DNA from: an uncultured Alphaproteobacteria bacterium | GTDB lineage: Bacteria; Pseudomonadota; Alphaproteobacteria; Rhizobiales; Beijerinckiaceae | Length of the DNA stretch: 64,000 nt | Direction of reading: 5' to 3' | Assembly: GCA_937988775.1 (NCBI GenBank) | Contig: CALKHP010000048.1 | Span: 89,730-153,729 of the forward strand | Part shown: positions 26,135 to 34,220 of the stretch, piece after piece | How positions within the stretch are numbered: the first letter of the stretch is position 1 | How the letters are laid out: each line of letters opens with the position of its first letter | The notes under the pieces: generated by a model | What the model was told of the DNA's origin: nothing | Databases searched by the model: none | The model's input: the letters and a program-made list of their open reading frames with translations, nothing else | Program-made: the position numbers and the translations under genes

Positions 26135-26752
26135 CTACTCCATCACCGCCGCTTTGAGGATCACCACCATGGTGGCGCGCGCCGGCTTTCGCGATGTATT
26201 GCGGATGTTGTGGGCGCGGTCGGCGCGGTAGCGCAGCGTCTCGCCGGCGCGCGCCTGCTGCACCACGCCGCCGACCTCGACCTCGAGCTCGCCTTCCAAC
26301 ACCGAGAGCGACTCGATCGAGCCGCGCTGATGCGCCTCGGAATCGAGTACGCCGCCCGGCTCGGCCTGGAAATCGTACCATTGCAGCCATTCGACGGTCT
26401 TCAGCCAGCCGATGATGGCGAGCCGGCACTTGCCGTCGTCGGAGGTCAGGATCGGCGTGTCGCCCTTGCCCGACTTCTCGAAGAACGGCTCCTCGTCGGA
26501 CTGCACCAGGAAGCGCTCGATCGAGATGTCGAGCGCCTGGCTCAGACGCCAGATCGTCGCCAGCGTCGGGTTGGTCTCGTTGCGCTCGATCTGGCTGATG
26601 ATCGACTTCGCCACGCCGGACTGCTCGGAGAGTTCCGACAGCGACAGATTGTAGGCCTTGCGCAAGCACTGGATCGTCTTGCCGAGCTGGCCGGACAGCG
26701 CCACCGCTCCGGCATCCATCTCGCGGGTGCGTTCCTTGTCTTGAACAGCCAT
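26135..26752 (-). CDS. XRE-family regulator with C-terminal cupin domain
   Basis: A 205-residue regulator. A helix-turn-helix (about residues 22-77, with LSLSELSEQSGVAKSIISQI) is followed by a cupin domain (about 125-200). This HTH-cupin class binds small molecules and often controls transport or amine/sugar metabolism. Its target is not evident. It neighbours thiD (same strand, about 110 bases apart) and lies opposite the CheZ-like gene. Length is typical. Confidence 0.88.
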   Translation of the reverse strand: MAVQDKERTREMDAGAVALSGQLGKTIQCLRKAYNLSLSELSEQSGVAKSIISQIERNETNPTLATIWRLSQALDISIERFLVQSDEEPFFEKSGKGDTPILTSDDGKCRLAIIGWLKTVEWLQWYDFQAEPGGVLDSEAHQRGSIESLSVLEGELEVEVGGVVQQARAGETLRYRADRAHNIRNTSRKPARATMVVILKAAVME

Positions 26753-26859
26753 GGCCTTTGTCCCGATGTCGTTTCGCAGTACGAACGAACGTTCTCTCTA
26801 CCGGACAGTACCATGCCCGAGAGCGGCTCCGGATTCAAGAACGCAGGCCGCCCCGGCCC

Positions 26860-27699
26860 TCACCACCAGCGGTAAAAATGATGCACCGGGCCATGGCCAT
26901 GGCCGACTTTCAGCCGCTCGCTGGCGGCGATCGCCGCCGTGACATAGGCCTTGGCGGCACCGACCGCATCGACCAGCGTCTCGCCGCGCGCCAGCCCGGC
27001 CGCGATCGCCGAGGACAACGTGCAGCCGGTGCCATGCGTGTTGACGCCGGGCTGGCGCGGCGCGGCGAAGCGGCTGACGCCGCCGCCCTCCGCCAGCAGG
27101 TCGACACTTTCCGGCCCCTCGCCATGGCCGCCCTTGACCAGCACGGCGCGCGCGCCCATGGCGACCAGCTTCTCGGCCTGCGCCTGCATGGCGGCCTCGT
27201 TGCGGGCGAGCGGCGTCTCGGTCAGCGCCGCCGCCTCGGGCAGGTTGGGCGTGATCAGGCGCGCCAGCGGCAACAGCAGCCGCTTGAGCGCCGCCACCGC
27301 CTCCGGCGCAAGCAAGCGGTCGCCGCTCGTCGCCACCATCACCGGATCGAGCACCACGGCGCGCTGGCCGTGCCGTTCGAGCCCCGCCGCCACCGCCTCG
27401 ATCACGCCGGGCTGCGACAGCATGCCGATCTTGACCGCATCGACCGCCAGATCGGAGAACACGCTTGTCATCTGCTGCGTCACGAAGGCCGGCGGCACGT
27501 CGTGGATCGCCTGCACGCCGCGCGTGTTCTGCGCCGTCAGCGCCGTGATGACGCTGGCGCCATAGACGCCAAGCGCCGAAAACGTCTTCAGGTCCGCCTG
27601 GATGCCGGCGCCGCCGCCCGAATCCGAGCCGGCAATGGTCACCGCGATCGGCACGCTCGCTGTCACGTCCACACTCGCTCCTTCGCTTCGCTTTGCCAT
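26860..27699 (-). CDS. thiD: Hydroxymethylpyrimidine/phosphomethylpyrimidine kinase ThiD
   Basis: A 279-residue PfkB/ribokinase-fold kinase phosphorylating HMP to HMP-PP for thiamine synthesis. Visible motifs are AGSDSGGGAGIQADLKT near the N-terminus, VMVATSGDRLL, LVKGGHGEG, and the nucleotide/anion-hole motif HGTGCTLSSAIAAGLA. No thiE, thiC or obvious TPP riboswitch lies beside it, so it is a stand-alone or salvage copy. It points toward the XRE regulator. Confidence 0.93.
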   Translation of the reverse strand: MAKRSEGASVDVTASVPIAVTIAGSDSGGGAGIQADLKTFSALGVYGASVITALTAQNTRGVQAIHDVPPAFVTQQMTSVFSDLAVDAVKIGMLSQPGVIEAVAAGLERHGQRAVVLDPVMVATSGDRLLAPEAVAALKRLLLPLARLITPNLPEAAALTETPLARNEAAMQAQAEKLVAMGARAVLVKGGHGEGPESVDLLAEGGGVSRFAAPRQPGVNTHGTGCTLSSAIAAGLARGETLVDAVGAAKAYVTAAIAASERLKVGHGHGPVHHFYRWW

Positions 27700-27736
27700 G
27701 TTAACGCAAGATCGGGCTATCAGGGCACCACGTGCC

Positions 27737-28717
27737 TCAAATGACGCGGCTTGGCGCGACGCTGCGCTGCTTGTCGCGCCGGATGCCGAGCCGGCGCTCG
27801 CGCCAGATCACGAAAATGCCCGAGCTGATGACAATGGCCGCGCCGACGATCACCGCCCATTGCGGCAATTCGCTGAACACGAGCCAGCCGAGCCCGACCG
27901 CCCAGATCATGCTGAGATAATCGAACGAGGCGATGATCGAGGCATCCGCATGCCGGAAGCTCAGCGTCATGGTGATCTGGCCGATGCCGCCGAGCAGGCC
28001 GATGCTGACCAGCAGCGCGCCCTGCCAGAATGTCGGCATCACCCAGCCGAGCGCCGGGACGAAGCCGCCGGCAATGCCGGTCGCCAGGCCAAGCAGCGTG
28101 GTCTGCAACATGAAATAGAACACGATCGCCGCCGGATGCTCGCTGCCGGTCAGCCGCCGCACCTCGATGGTGGCGAAGGCCGAACAGATCGCGCCCATCA
28201 CGCCGAGCAGCATGCCGCGCGCTTCCGTGCCACCGAGCCCGCGCGAGAACAGCCCGTCGGCGAGATAGGGCGACAGCATCACCAGCACGCCAGCGAAACC
28301 GACCATCACCGCGCTCCAGCGGTAGATGCGCACGGTTTCCTTGAGGAGCCAGGCGGCCAGCACCACCGTGATCAGCGGCGCCGCATAGCTGATCGCCGTG
28401 GCATCGGACAGCGGCAGCATCGTCGTGGCGGCAAAGCCGCAGAACATGCCGGTCGAGCCGATCACGCCGCGCCGCATGTGGCTGGTGAAATTGCGCGTGC
28501 GCGTCGCCGCCGACAGGTCGTGCACGAGGGCGAGCCAGATATAGACCGGCACGATGGCGAACAGCGAGCGGCAGAACACCACCTGCCCGGTCGGGAAGGT
28601 CTCGCCGACATATTTGATACCCGCCGACATCAGCGTGAACACGAAGGTCGACAGGATCTTGAGGCCGATGCCCCGCATCATGCGGCGCGGGGCCTGGGGC
28701 GCGGCGGCCGCTTCCAT
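27737..28717 (-). CDS. EamA-family (DMT) transporter
   Basis: A 326-residue inner membrane protein with about ten hydrophobic helices in two EamA repeats, e.g. FVFTLMSAGIKYVGETF at the start and ISSGIFVIWRER at the end. DMT/EamA proteins export metabolites or amino acids, and the substrate cannot be told here. The ATG at 28717 is preferred for its strong GGAAGGAACC leader. It is tandem with the SDR gene (47-base spacer) and may be cotranscribed. Confidence 0.88.
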   Translation of the reverse strand: MEAAAAPQAPRRMMRGIGLKILSTFVFTLMSAGIKYVGETFPTGQVVFCRSLFAIVPVYIWLALVHDLSAATRTRNFTSHMRRGVIGSTGMFCGFAATTMLPLSDATAISYAAPLITVVLAAWLLKETVRIYRWSAVMVGFAGVLVMLSPYLADGLFSRGLGGTEARGMLLGVMGAICSAFATIEVRRLTGSEHPAAIVFYFMLQTTLLGLATGIAGGFVPALGWVMPTFWQGALLVSIGLLGGIGQITMTLSFRHADASIIASFDYLSMIWAVGLGWLVFSELPQWAVIVGAAIVISSGIFVIWRERRLGIRRDKQRSVAPSRVI

Positions 28718-28764
28718 CGCCTTGGTTCCTTCCGGTGGCTGGCCGCGTGGCGGCGCGCGAAACC

Positions 28765-29544
28765 CTAGAAGTTGCTGGCGAAAGCGCCGCCGTCGATGAC
28801 GAAATTCTGGCCGACGAGATAGCCGGCCTGCATGCTGCACAGGAAAGCGCAAAGCTGGCCGAACTCATGCGGCGAGCCGATGCGCTTGGCCGGCACCCCG
28901 GCGACGCGCATGGCGCGCGCCTCCTCGGGCGTCAGGTTGCGCAGTTCCGCCATGCGCTTGTTGGCATTGGTGAAACGGTCGGTCTCGAAAATGCCGGGCA
29001 GGATGTTGTTGATGGTGACGTTCTTGCCGGCGATCTCGCGCGCGACGCCGCCGAGGAAGGCGGTCAGGCCGGCACGTGCGCCCGACGACAGGTCGAGCCC
29101 GACGAGCGGCGTCTTCACCGAGGCCGAAGTGATGTTGACGATGCGCCCGAAGCCGCGCGCCATCATGCCGGGCGCCGTGCGCTGGATCATCTCGAGCGGC
29201 GCGATCATGTTGGCGGTGACGCCGGCCAGCATCGCGGCGCGGTCGATCTGGCGGAAATCCTTCGGCGGCGGCCCGTCGGCGTTGTTGACCAGGATATCGG
29301 GCTCCGGGCAGGCGGCCAGCAGCGCCTCCTGGCCTTCCGGCGTCGTCACGTCGGCAGCGACCGCGGTGACTTTCGCACCGCTCGCCTTGGCGATCGCGGC
29401 CGCGGTTGCCTGCAACGTCTCCTTGTTGCGGCCGTTGATCACCACCGCGCAGCCGGCTTCCGCCAGCGCCTCGGCGCAGGCGCGCGCCAGGCCGCGGCTC
29501 GATGCGCAGACGATGGCCTTGCGGCCGGCAATTCCGAGATCCAT
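28765..29544 (-). CDS. Atypical short-chain dehydrogenase/reductase family protein
   Basis: A 259-residue SDR. The cofactor loop CASSRGLARA (residues 14-23) and structural NNAD (88-91) are present. The catalytic Ser140 is kept (VNITSAS). Aligned without gaps to FabG-type enzymes, the active-site Tyr is Ser153 and the Lys is Arg157 (LSSGARAGL). Classical oxidoreductase catalysis is therefore doubtful, unless this subfamily uses another mechanism. The start at 29544 has GGAGGAG upstream. It is divergent from the tctCBA transporter genes. Confidence 0.87.
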   Translation of the reverse strand: MDLGIAGRKAIVCASSRGLARACAEALAEAGCAVVINGRNKETLQATAAAIAKASGAKVTAVAADVTTPEGQEALLAACPEPDILVNNADGPPPKDFRQIDRAAMLAGVTANMIAPLEMIQRTAPGMMARGFGRIVNITSASVKTPLVGLDLSSGARAGLTAFLGGVAREIAGKNVTINNILPGIFETDRFTNANKRMAELRNLTPEEARAMRVAGVPAKRIGSPHEFGQLCAFLCSMQAGYLVGQNFVIDGGAFASNF

Positions 29545-29765
29545 GACAACTCCTCCGGGGGCGCCGTGCGCCCCTGTTGCATTCCAGGCCGATGTAAAGC
29601 CCCCCGGCACGGCAGATCAACCCGGCATCGCCCGGCACACCCATGAATTCGCCCGTCAGGACGGGCCGGCGAGTAAATCAAATTTTGGATCGGTCGAAAC
29701 AGGGGTGACAGGGGGACGACGCCATGCATACTGAATGCAAATTCGAGCGTGGGGGGGGGGATGAC
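29545..29765. promoter_or_regulatory. Divergent promoter region with a G10 homopolymer before tctC
   Basis: A 221-base spacer between the SDR and tctC genes. Ten consecutive G (29751-29760) sit 5 bases before the tctC ATG, at the position of the ribosome-binding site. An in-frame ATG at 29724 reads through this tract, so a gain or loss of one G would break that longer frame and change Shine-Dalgarno spacing or strength. Confidence 0.55.
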
Positions 29766-30752
29766 ATGTTGAAACTCAATCGTCGGAAAGTCCTGGCTGG
29801 TGCCGGTGCGGCCTTGACCGCAGGCGCGGTCGCAATGCCGGGCACGGCCTGGGCCGCGTGGCCGGAGCGCCCGATCACGCTCTACGTGCCATGGGCCGCC
29901 GGCGGCGGCACGGATGCGACCGCCCGCGTTATCGGCACGCTGCTCGAGAAGAAGCTCGGCCAGCCGGTCAACGTCGTCAACCGTGACGGCGGCAGCGGCG
30001 TCGTCGGCCATACCGCCATCGCGCAGGCCGCGCCCGACGGCTACACGATCGGCATCGCCACGGTCGAGATCGCCATGATGCACTGGCAGGGGCTGACCAA
30101 GCTCAGCTTCGCCGATTATACGCCGCTAGCGCTGATGAACCTCGACCCGGCCGCCATCCAGGTGAAGGCCGACGCGCCCTACAAGACGATCAAGGACCTG
30201 GTCGCGGACATCAAGAAGAATCCGGGCAAGCTCAAGGCGTCGGGCACCGGCCAGGGCGGCATCTGGCATCTGGCGCTTGCCGGCATGCTGACCGACCTCG
30301 GCGTCGATCCCACCGCCTCGCCATGGGTGCCGAGCAAGGGCGCAGCCCCCGGCCTTCAGGACCTGGTTGCCGGCGGCGTGGCCATCGCCGCCTGCTCGCT
30401 GCCCGAGGCGCGCTCGCTGATCGACGCGAAACGCGTCAAGAGCCTCGTGATCATGGACACGAACAAGAGCACGCTGTTCCCGGATGTCCCGACGCTCAAG
30501 GCCGAGACCGGCAGCGACTGGACGATGGGTGCCTGGCGCGGCATCGTCGCCCCGAAGGGCCTGCCCGCCGACATCACCAAGAAGCTGATCGATGCGCTGG
30601 ATTCCATCTACAAGGACAAGGAATACACCGGCTTCATGGGCAAGCAGGGCTACGGTATCCGCTATGCCGGGGGCGACGACTTCCTGAAGTTCTGGCAGGA
30701 CAGCGACAAGTCCATGGGTGTGGTCATGAAAAAAGTCGGCCTCGCCAAATAA
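29766..30752 (+). CDS. tctC: Tripartite tricarboxylate transporter substrate-binding protein (TctC/Bug family)
   Basis: A 328-residue periplasmic binding protein. A twin-arginine-like signal (NRRKVLAGAG) ends near AWA. The mature part begins with the Bug-family pattern RPITLYVPWAAGGGTDATAR and later has GVVGHTAIAQAAPDGYTIG. These proteins capture carboxylates for the TctAB membrane pair, whose genes follow. The ligand is unknown. I chose the ATG at 29766 rather than 29724 because it begins a proper signal peptide and places the G tract where a Shine-Dalgarno would be. Confidence 0.92.
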   Translation: MLKLNRRKVLAGAGAALTAGAVAMPGTAWAAWPERPITLYVPWAAGGGTDATARVIGTLLEKKLGQPVNVVNRDGGSGVVGHTAIAQAAPDGYTIGIATVEIAMMHWQGLTKLSFADYTPLALMNLDPAAIQVKADAPYKTIKDLVADIKKNPGKLKASGTGQGGIWHLALAGMLTDLGVDPTASPWVPSKGAAPGLQDLVAGGVAIAACSLPEARSLIDAKRVKSLVIMDTNKSTLFPDVPTLKAETGSDWTMGAWRGIVAPKGLPADITKKLIDALDSIYKDKEYTGFMGKQGYGIRYAGGDDFLKFWQDSDKSMGVVMKKVGLAK

Positions 30753-30762
30753 GGATCGGTCG

Positions 30763-31221
30763 ATGCGCTTCAATGACGCGATCATCGGGATAATCCTCAT
30801 CGTTGGCGCGGTGGCGGTCTATCTCTACGCCAGGACCCTGCCCGATATTCCCGGGCAGGAATACGGTGCGGCGGTCTTCCCGATGATCGTCGCCTGCGGC
30901 CTTGGCCTGTGCGGCGCGGCGCTCACCGTGAGCGGCGCGCGCAACTGGCAGGGCGCGGCGGCACTTGCGCCGTGGACCGCGCAACCCGGCCCCTGGATCC
31001 GGGCCGGTGCGATGCTGCTGGCGATTTTCTTCTACATCTTCGCCGGCAACGCGCTTGGCTTCATGATCACCTCGACCGTGTCGCTGTTCGCATTGTTCGT
31101 CCTGCTCGGCTCGCGCTGGTGGGCGGCGCTGTTCATCGCCGTGGTGGTGAGCCTGCTGATCGAACGAAGCTTCGGCGATCTGCTTCTGGTGCCGTTGCCA
31201 CGCGGCGTACTTTGGATCTGA
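30763..31221 (+). CDS. tctB: Tripartite tricarboxylate transporter small membrane subunit TctB
   Basis: A 152-residue protein with four hydrophobic helices (about residues 7-25, 40-58, 80-100, 108-135). It matches TctB in size, spacing and the early FPMIVACGLGLCGA segment. It partners with TctA in the sodium- or proton-driven carboxylate uptake system. It begins 10 bases after tctC. A 206-base spacer separates it from tctA, larger than usual within this operon. Confidence 0.9.
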   Translation: MRFNDAIIGIILIVGAVAVYLYARTLPDIPGQEYGAAVFPMIVACGLGLCGAALTVSGARNWQGAAALAPWTAQPGPWIRAGAMLLAIFFYIFAGNALGFMITSTVSLFALFVLLGSRWWAALFIAVVVSLLIERSFGDLLLVPLPRGVLWI

Positions 31222-31427
31222 GCATTCGTGCCAGCGATGCGGCCCGTGCCGCACCGCCGGCATTCTCGTCTCGCTCCTGGCAATCGCGCCCTCGCCTGGC
31301 TGCCATCCGGCCACAGGCGGGCGGAGCCTTCTCCATCGGCGCGCGAGACATGAGCGCGGAAAGCATGAGTGCCGGAAACCGCGTGGTGTCGCCCACGCCA
31401 CGGGCTGGAACTGAAGGATAGGGAACC

Positions 31428-32927
31428 ATGGGTTCAGTTGTGCAGGCAATGGAACTGGTGATGCGGCCGGATGTGCTGGTCGCGATCATCCTGGCCTCCG
31501 CCTTCGGCCTGTTCGTCGGCGCGATTCCCGGCCTGACGGCCACCATGGCCATTGCGCTGCTGGTGCCAGTGACCTTCTTCATGGACCCGCTGCCGGCCAT
31601 CGGCGCCATGATCGCGTGCTCCGCCATGGCGATCTTCGCCGGCGATATCCCGGCGGCGCTGCTGCGCATTCCCGGCACGCCGGCCTCGGCCGCCTATGCC
31701 GATGAAGCCTACGCCATGACCAAGAACGGCCAGGCCGACCTGTCGCTCGGCTCGAACCTGCTGTTCTCGGCGATTGGCGGCCTGTTCGGCACCGCGGTGC
31801 TGATCGTGGCCGCGCCGACGCTTGCCGAGATCGCCCTGCAATTCTCGTCGTTCGAGTTCTTCTGGCTGTGCCTGCTCGGCCTGACCTGCGGCGTGTTCAT
31901 TGGCGGCAACAACCCCATCAAGGGCCTGATATCGCTGTTCCTCGGCCTTCTCGTCGCCTGCGTCGGCCTGAACAATCCGGCCGGCGTGCCGCGCTTCACC
32001 TTCGGCAATGTCGACCTGATGGGCGGCATCGACTTCATCCCGGCGATGATCGGCCTGTTCGCGATCTCCGAAATCATCCGCTACCTGATCAGCGATATCA
32101 GCGCGGTCGGCACGCCGCAGGAGGTCATCGGCAACCTGTTCAAGGGTTGGGGAACGATGATCCGCAAATACTGGCGCCAGCAGCTTCGCGGCAACATCAC
32201 CGGCACCATCGTCGGCATCCTGCCCGGCGCCGGCGCCGACATCGCGGCCTGGGTCAGCTACGCCATTTCCAAGCGCTTCTCGAAGACGCCCGAGAAGTTC
32301 GGCAAGGGCCACCTCGAAGGCATCGTCGAGAGCACCTCGTCCAACAATGCCGCGCTTGGCGGCGCCTGGGTGCCGGCGCTGGTCTTCGGCATTCCCGGCG
32401 ACAGCATCACCGCCATCGTCATCGGCGTGCTGTTCATGAAGAACATGAATCCCGGCCCGACACTGTTCCTCAACCACCCGGAGCAGATCTACGCCGTGTT
32501 CGTGATCTTCATCATCGCCAACCTGCTGATGGTGCCGCTCGGCTGGGCCGCGATCAAGGGCTCCAAGCAGATCCTGCGCGTGCCGCGCCACATCCTGATG
32601 CCCTGCATCCTGATGTTCTGCATCGTCGGCTCGTTCGCCATCAACAACGCCATTTTCGGCATCGTCATCATGCTGGCCTTCGGCGTGGTCGGCTTCCTGA
32701 TGGAGGAGAACGACATCCCCGTCGCGCCGGCGATCCTCGGCATCGTGCTCGGGCCGATGGTCGAGCAGGCCTTCGTCACTTCGATGATCAAATCGGACGG
32801 CGCGGCGCTCGGCTTCTTCGAACGGCCGATCGCGGCCGGCCTCGGCGTGGTGACGATCTTCGTCTGGATATCGCCCTTCCTGGTGCCGTTCATCAAGCGC
32901 GCCCTGCGGCCGGCGGCGCAAGCCTGA
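31428..32927 (+). CDS. tctA: Tripartite tricarboxylate transporter large membrane subunit TctA
   Basis: A 499-residue polytopic protein. It shows the TctA hallmarks near the N-terminus (GAIPGLTATMAIALLVPVTF), in the middle (ILPGAGADIAAWVSYA) and in FGIPGDSITAIVIGVL. It forms the transport channel for the TctC-bound carboxylate. The start is the ATG at 31428, just after GAAGGATAGGGAACC. The preceding 31222-31427 has no convincing gene. Confidence 0.94.
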   Translation: MGSVVQAMELVMRPDVLVAIILASAFGLFVGAIPGLTATMAIALLVPVTFFMDPLPAIGAMIACSAMAIFAGDIPAALLRIPGTPASAAYADEAYAMTKNGQADLSLGSNLLFSAIGGLFGTAVLIVAAPTLAEIALQFSSFEFFWLCLLGLTCGVFIGGNNPIKGLISLFLGLLVACVGLNNPAGVPRFTFGNVDLMGGIDFIPAMIGLFAISEIIRYLISDISAVGTPQEVIGNLFKGWGTMIRKYWRQQLRGNITGTIVGILPGAGADIAAWVSYAISKRFSKTPEKFGKGHLEGIVESTSSNNAALGGAWVPALVFGIPGDSITAIVIGVLFMKNMNPGPTLFLNHPEQIYAVFVIFIIANLLMVPLGWAAIKGSKQILRVPRHILMPCILMFCIVGSFAINNAIFGIVIMLAFGVVGFLMEENDIPVAPAILGIVLGPMVEQAFVTSMIKSDGAALGFFERPIAAGLGVVTIFVWISPFLVPFIKRALRPAAQA

Positions 32928-32942
32928 GCCGGCCGGCTGAGG

Positions 32943-33668
32943 TTACAGCCGACCGCCGAGCAGCGTGATACCGCCGAGCACGATCGCCGCCGCCAGCGCC
33001 AGGCAGGCGAGGCCCTTCAGGTTGGCATGGGCCGCGATCACCGCCTCCGGCGCATCCTCATAGGGGCCGGCCGGCTTGCGGCCGCTGATCATGGCGCGCA
33101 CCAGCGGATCACGCTTGATGAGTTCGTAGCCGCTGTTGACGACGATATGGATCGCGGCAAGCAGCAGGATGATGTTGAAGCCATCGCCGTGCCAGCGCGC
33201 GAACATCTGCGCGGTGTCCTCCGAAACCAGCCGGTTCAGCGGCCCGCCGACGAAACCGTCGCTGTCGAGCAGCAACAGGCCGAGAACCGCCTGGCCGACC
33301 AGGACGAGAAACAGCGCCACGATCATCCAGGTGCCGAGCGGGTTATGGCCGAGATAGCGCCTTTCGCGGCCGCGCAGCATGTCGGCGAGATGGCGCGCCG
33401 CCGCCGCCGGGCCGCGCAGGAACGATGAGAACCGCGCCGTCGAGGAGCCGACAAGCCCCCAGAGCAGCCGGAACACCAGCAACGTCAGGATGGCGTAGCC
33501 GTTCCAGCGGTGCCAAACCAGGCTATGGTCGCCAACATTCTCCGCAAAGCGCCGGCTGACCCAGGCGCCGGCGACCAGCGCCAGCAGCCCCCAGTGAAAC
33601 AGCCGCGTCGGCAGGTCCCAGACCCGCACGACGCGCGCCGCGCCCGCCATCGGCGCCAGGGGTTTCAC
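32943..33668 (-). CDS. Cytochrome b561-family membrane protein
   Basis: A 241-residue di-heme cytochrome b with four transmembrane helices. The N-terminal VWDLPTRLFHWGLLALVAGA carries the first heme-ligand His, and further candidate ligand His residues lie in SLVWHRWNGYAIL and in LLLAAIHIVVNSGYELI. Such proteins pass electrons between quinone and c-type cytochromes or dehydrogenases. Its stop/start junction with the cytochrome c gene (3 bases apart) implies one operon with it. Confidence 0.9.
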   Translation of the reverse strand: MKPLAPMAGAARVVRVWDLPTRLFHWGLLALVAGAWVSRRFAENVGDHSLVWHRWNGYAILTLLVFRLLWGLVGSSTARFSSFLRGPAAAARHLADMLRGRERRYLGHNPLGTWMIVALFLVLVGQAVLGLLLLDSDGFVGGPLNRLVSEDTAQMFARWHGDGFNIILLLAAIHIVVNSGYELIKRDPLVRAMISGRKPAGPYEDAPEAVIAAHANLKGLACLALAAAIVLGGITLLGGRL

Positions 33669-33671
33669 GCG

Positions 33672-34112
33672 CTACTTCGCGCGGTAGTTCTGGTGGCAGG
33701 CGCCACAATTGCCGAGCACTTTCGGCATCTCGGCCTTGAAGCTCGCCTCATCGGTGATGGCGAGGCCGGCTGCGCTCGCCTCCTGATGCAGCTTGCCGAA
33801 CCGGCCGACGACATCGGCCTTGTTCTGCCAGATCGCCGGCAGCGCCTTGGTGTCGCCGGTCTGCGAATCCTCGGGGAAGAATTCCGGCAGCTTGGCGGTG
33901 TTGGCGGCGATGACGCCGAGCGCCGCCTGCACCTTGGCGAGATCGAACGCATCGTCGCCGCGCAGCATCTTGCCGACCGGGCCGGACGCCTGTCCCATTT
34001 CCTTCAGCAGCGCCTTGCGCACGCCGATGGCCGGACTATCGGCCCAGGCCTGGGTCGACATCTGGGTCGTGACCACGGCGAGAACGGCGGCAAGCAGAAA
34101 CGGTCGGATCAT
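33672..34112 (-). CDS. Class II (cytochrome c' type) periplasmic cytochrome c
   Basis: A 146-residue exported protein with a signal peptide (about residues 1-24, ending QAWA). The single heme-binding site CGACH lies only a few residues from the C-terminus, the layout of the class II/cytochrome c' four-helix fold. It is cotranscribed with cytochrome b561, a frequent pairing. It could carry electrons for the molybdoenzyme subunit encoded upstream on the same strand, but this is inference from proximity. Confidence 0.9.
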   Translation of the reverse strand: MIRPFLLAAVLAVVTTQMSTQAWADSPAIGVRKALLKEMGQASGPVGKMLRGDDAFDLAKVQAALGVIAANTAKLPEFFPEDSQTGDTKALPAIWQNKADVVGRFGKLHQEASAAGLAITDEASFKAEMPKVLGNCGACHQNYRAK

Positions 34113-34220
34113 GGGCTTCTCCTGATTTGGCGCGATGCCACTGACAAAGGTCAGGCGCGCAACTTCGCCAAATTCAGGTCAGGCGGCCACTCACATCTTC
34201 GTGGGCGGCCTGCCCGCGCC

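Noticed and set aside
27700..27736. TPP riboswitch near thiD
   Set aside because: The spacer before thiD is 19 bases beyond the EamA gene's stop and has no THI-box-like sequence.
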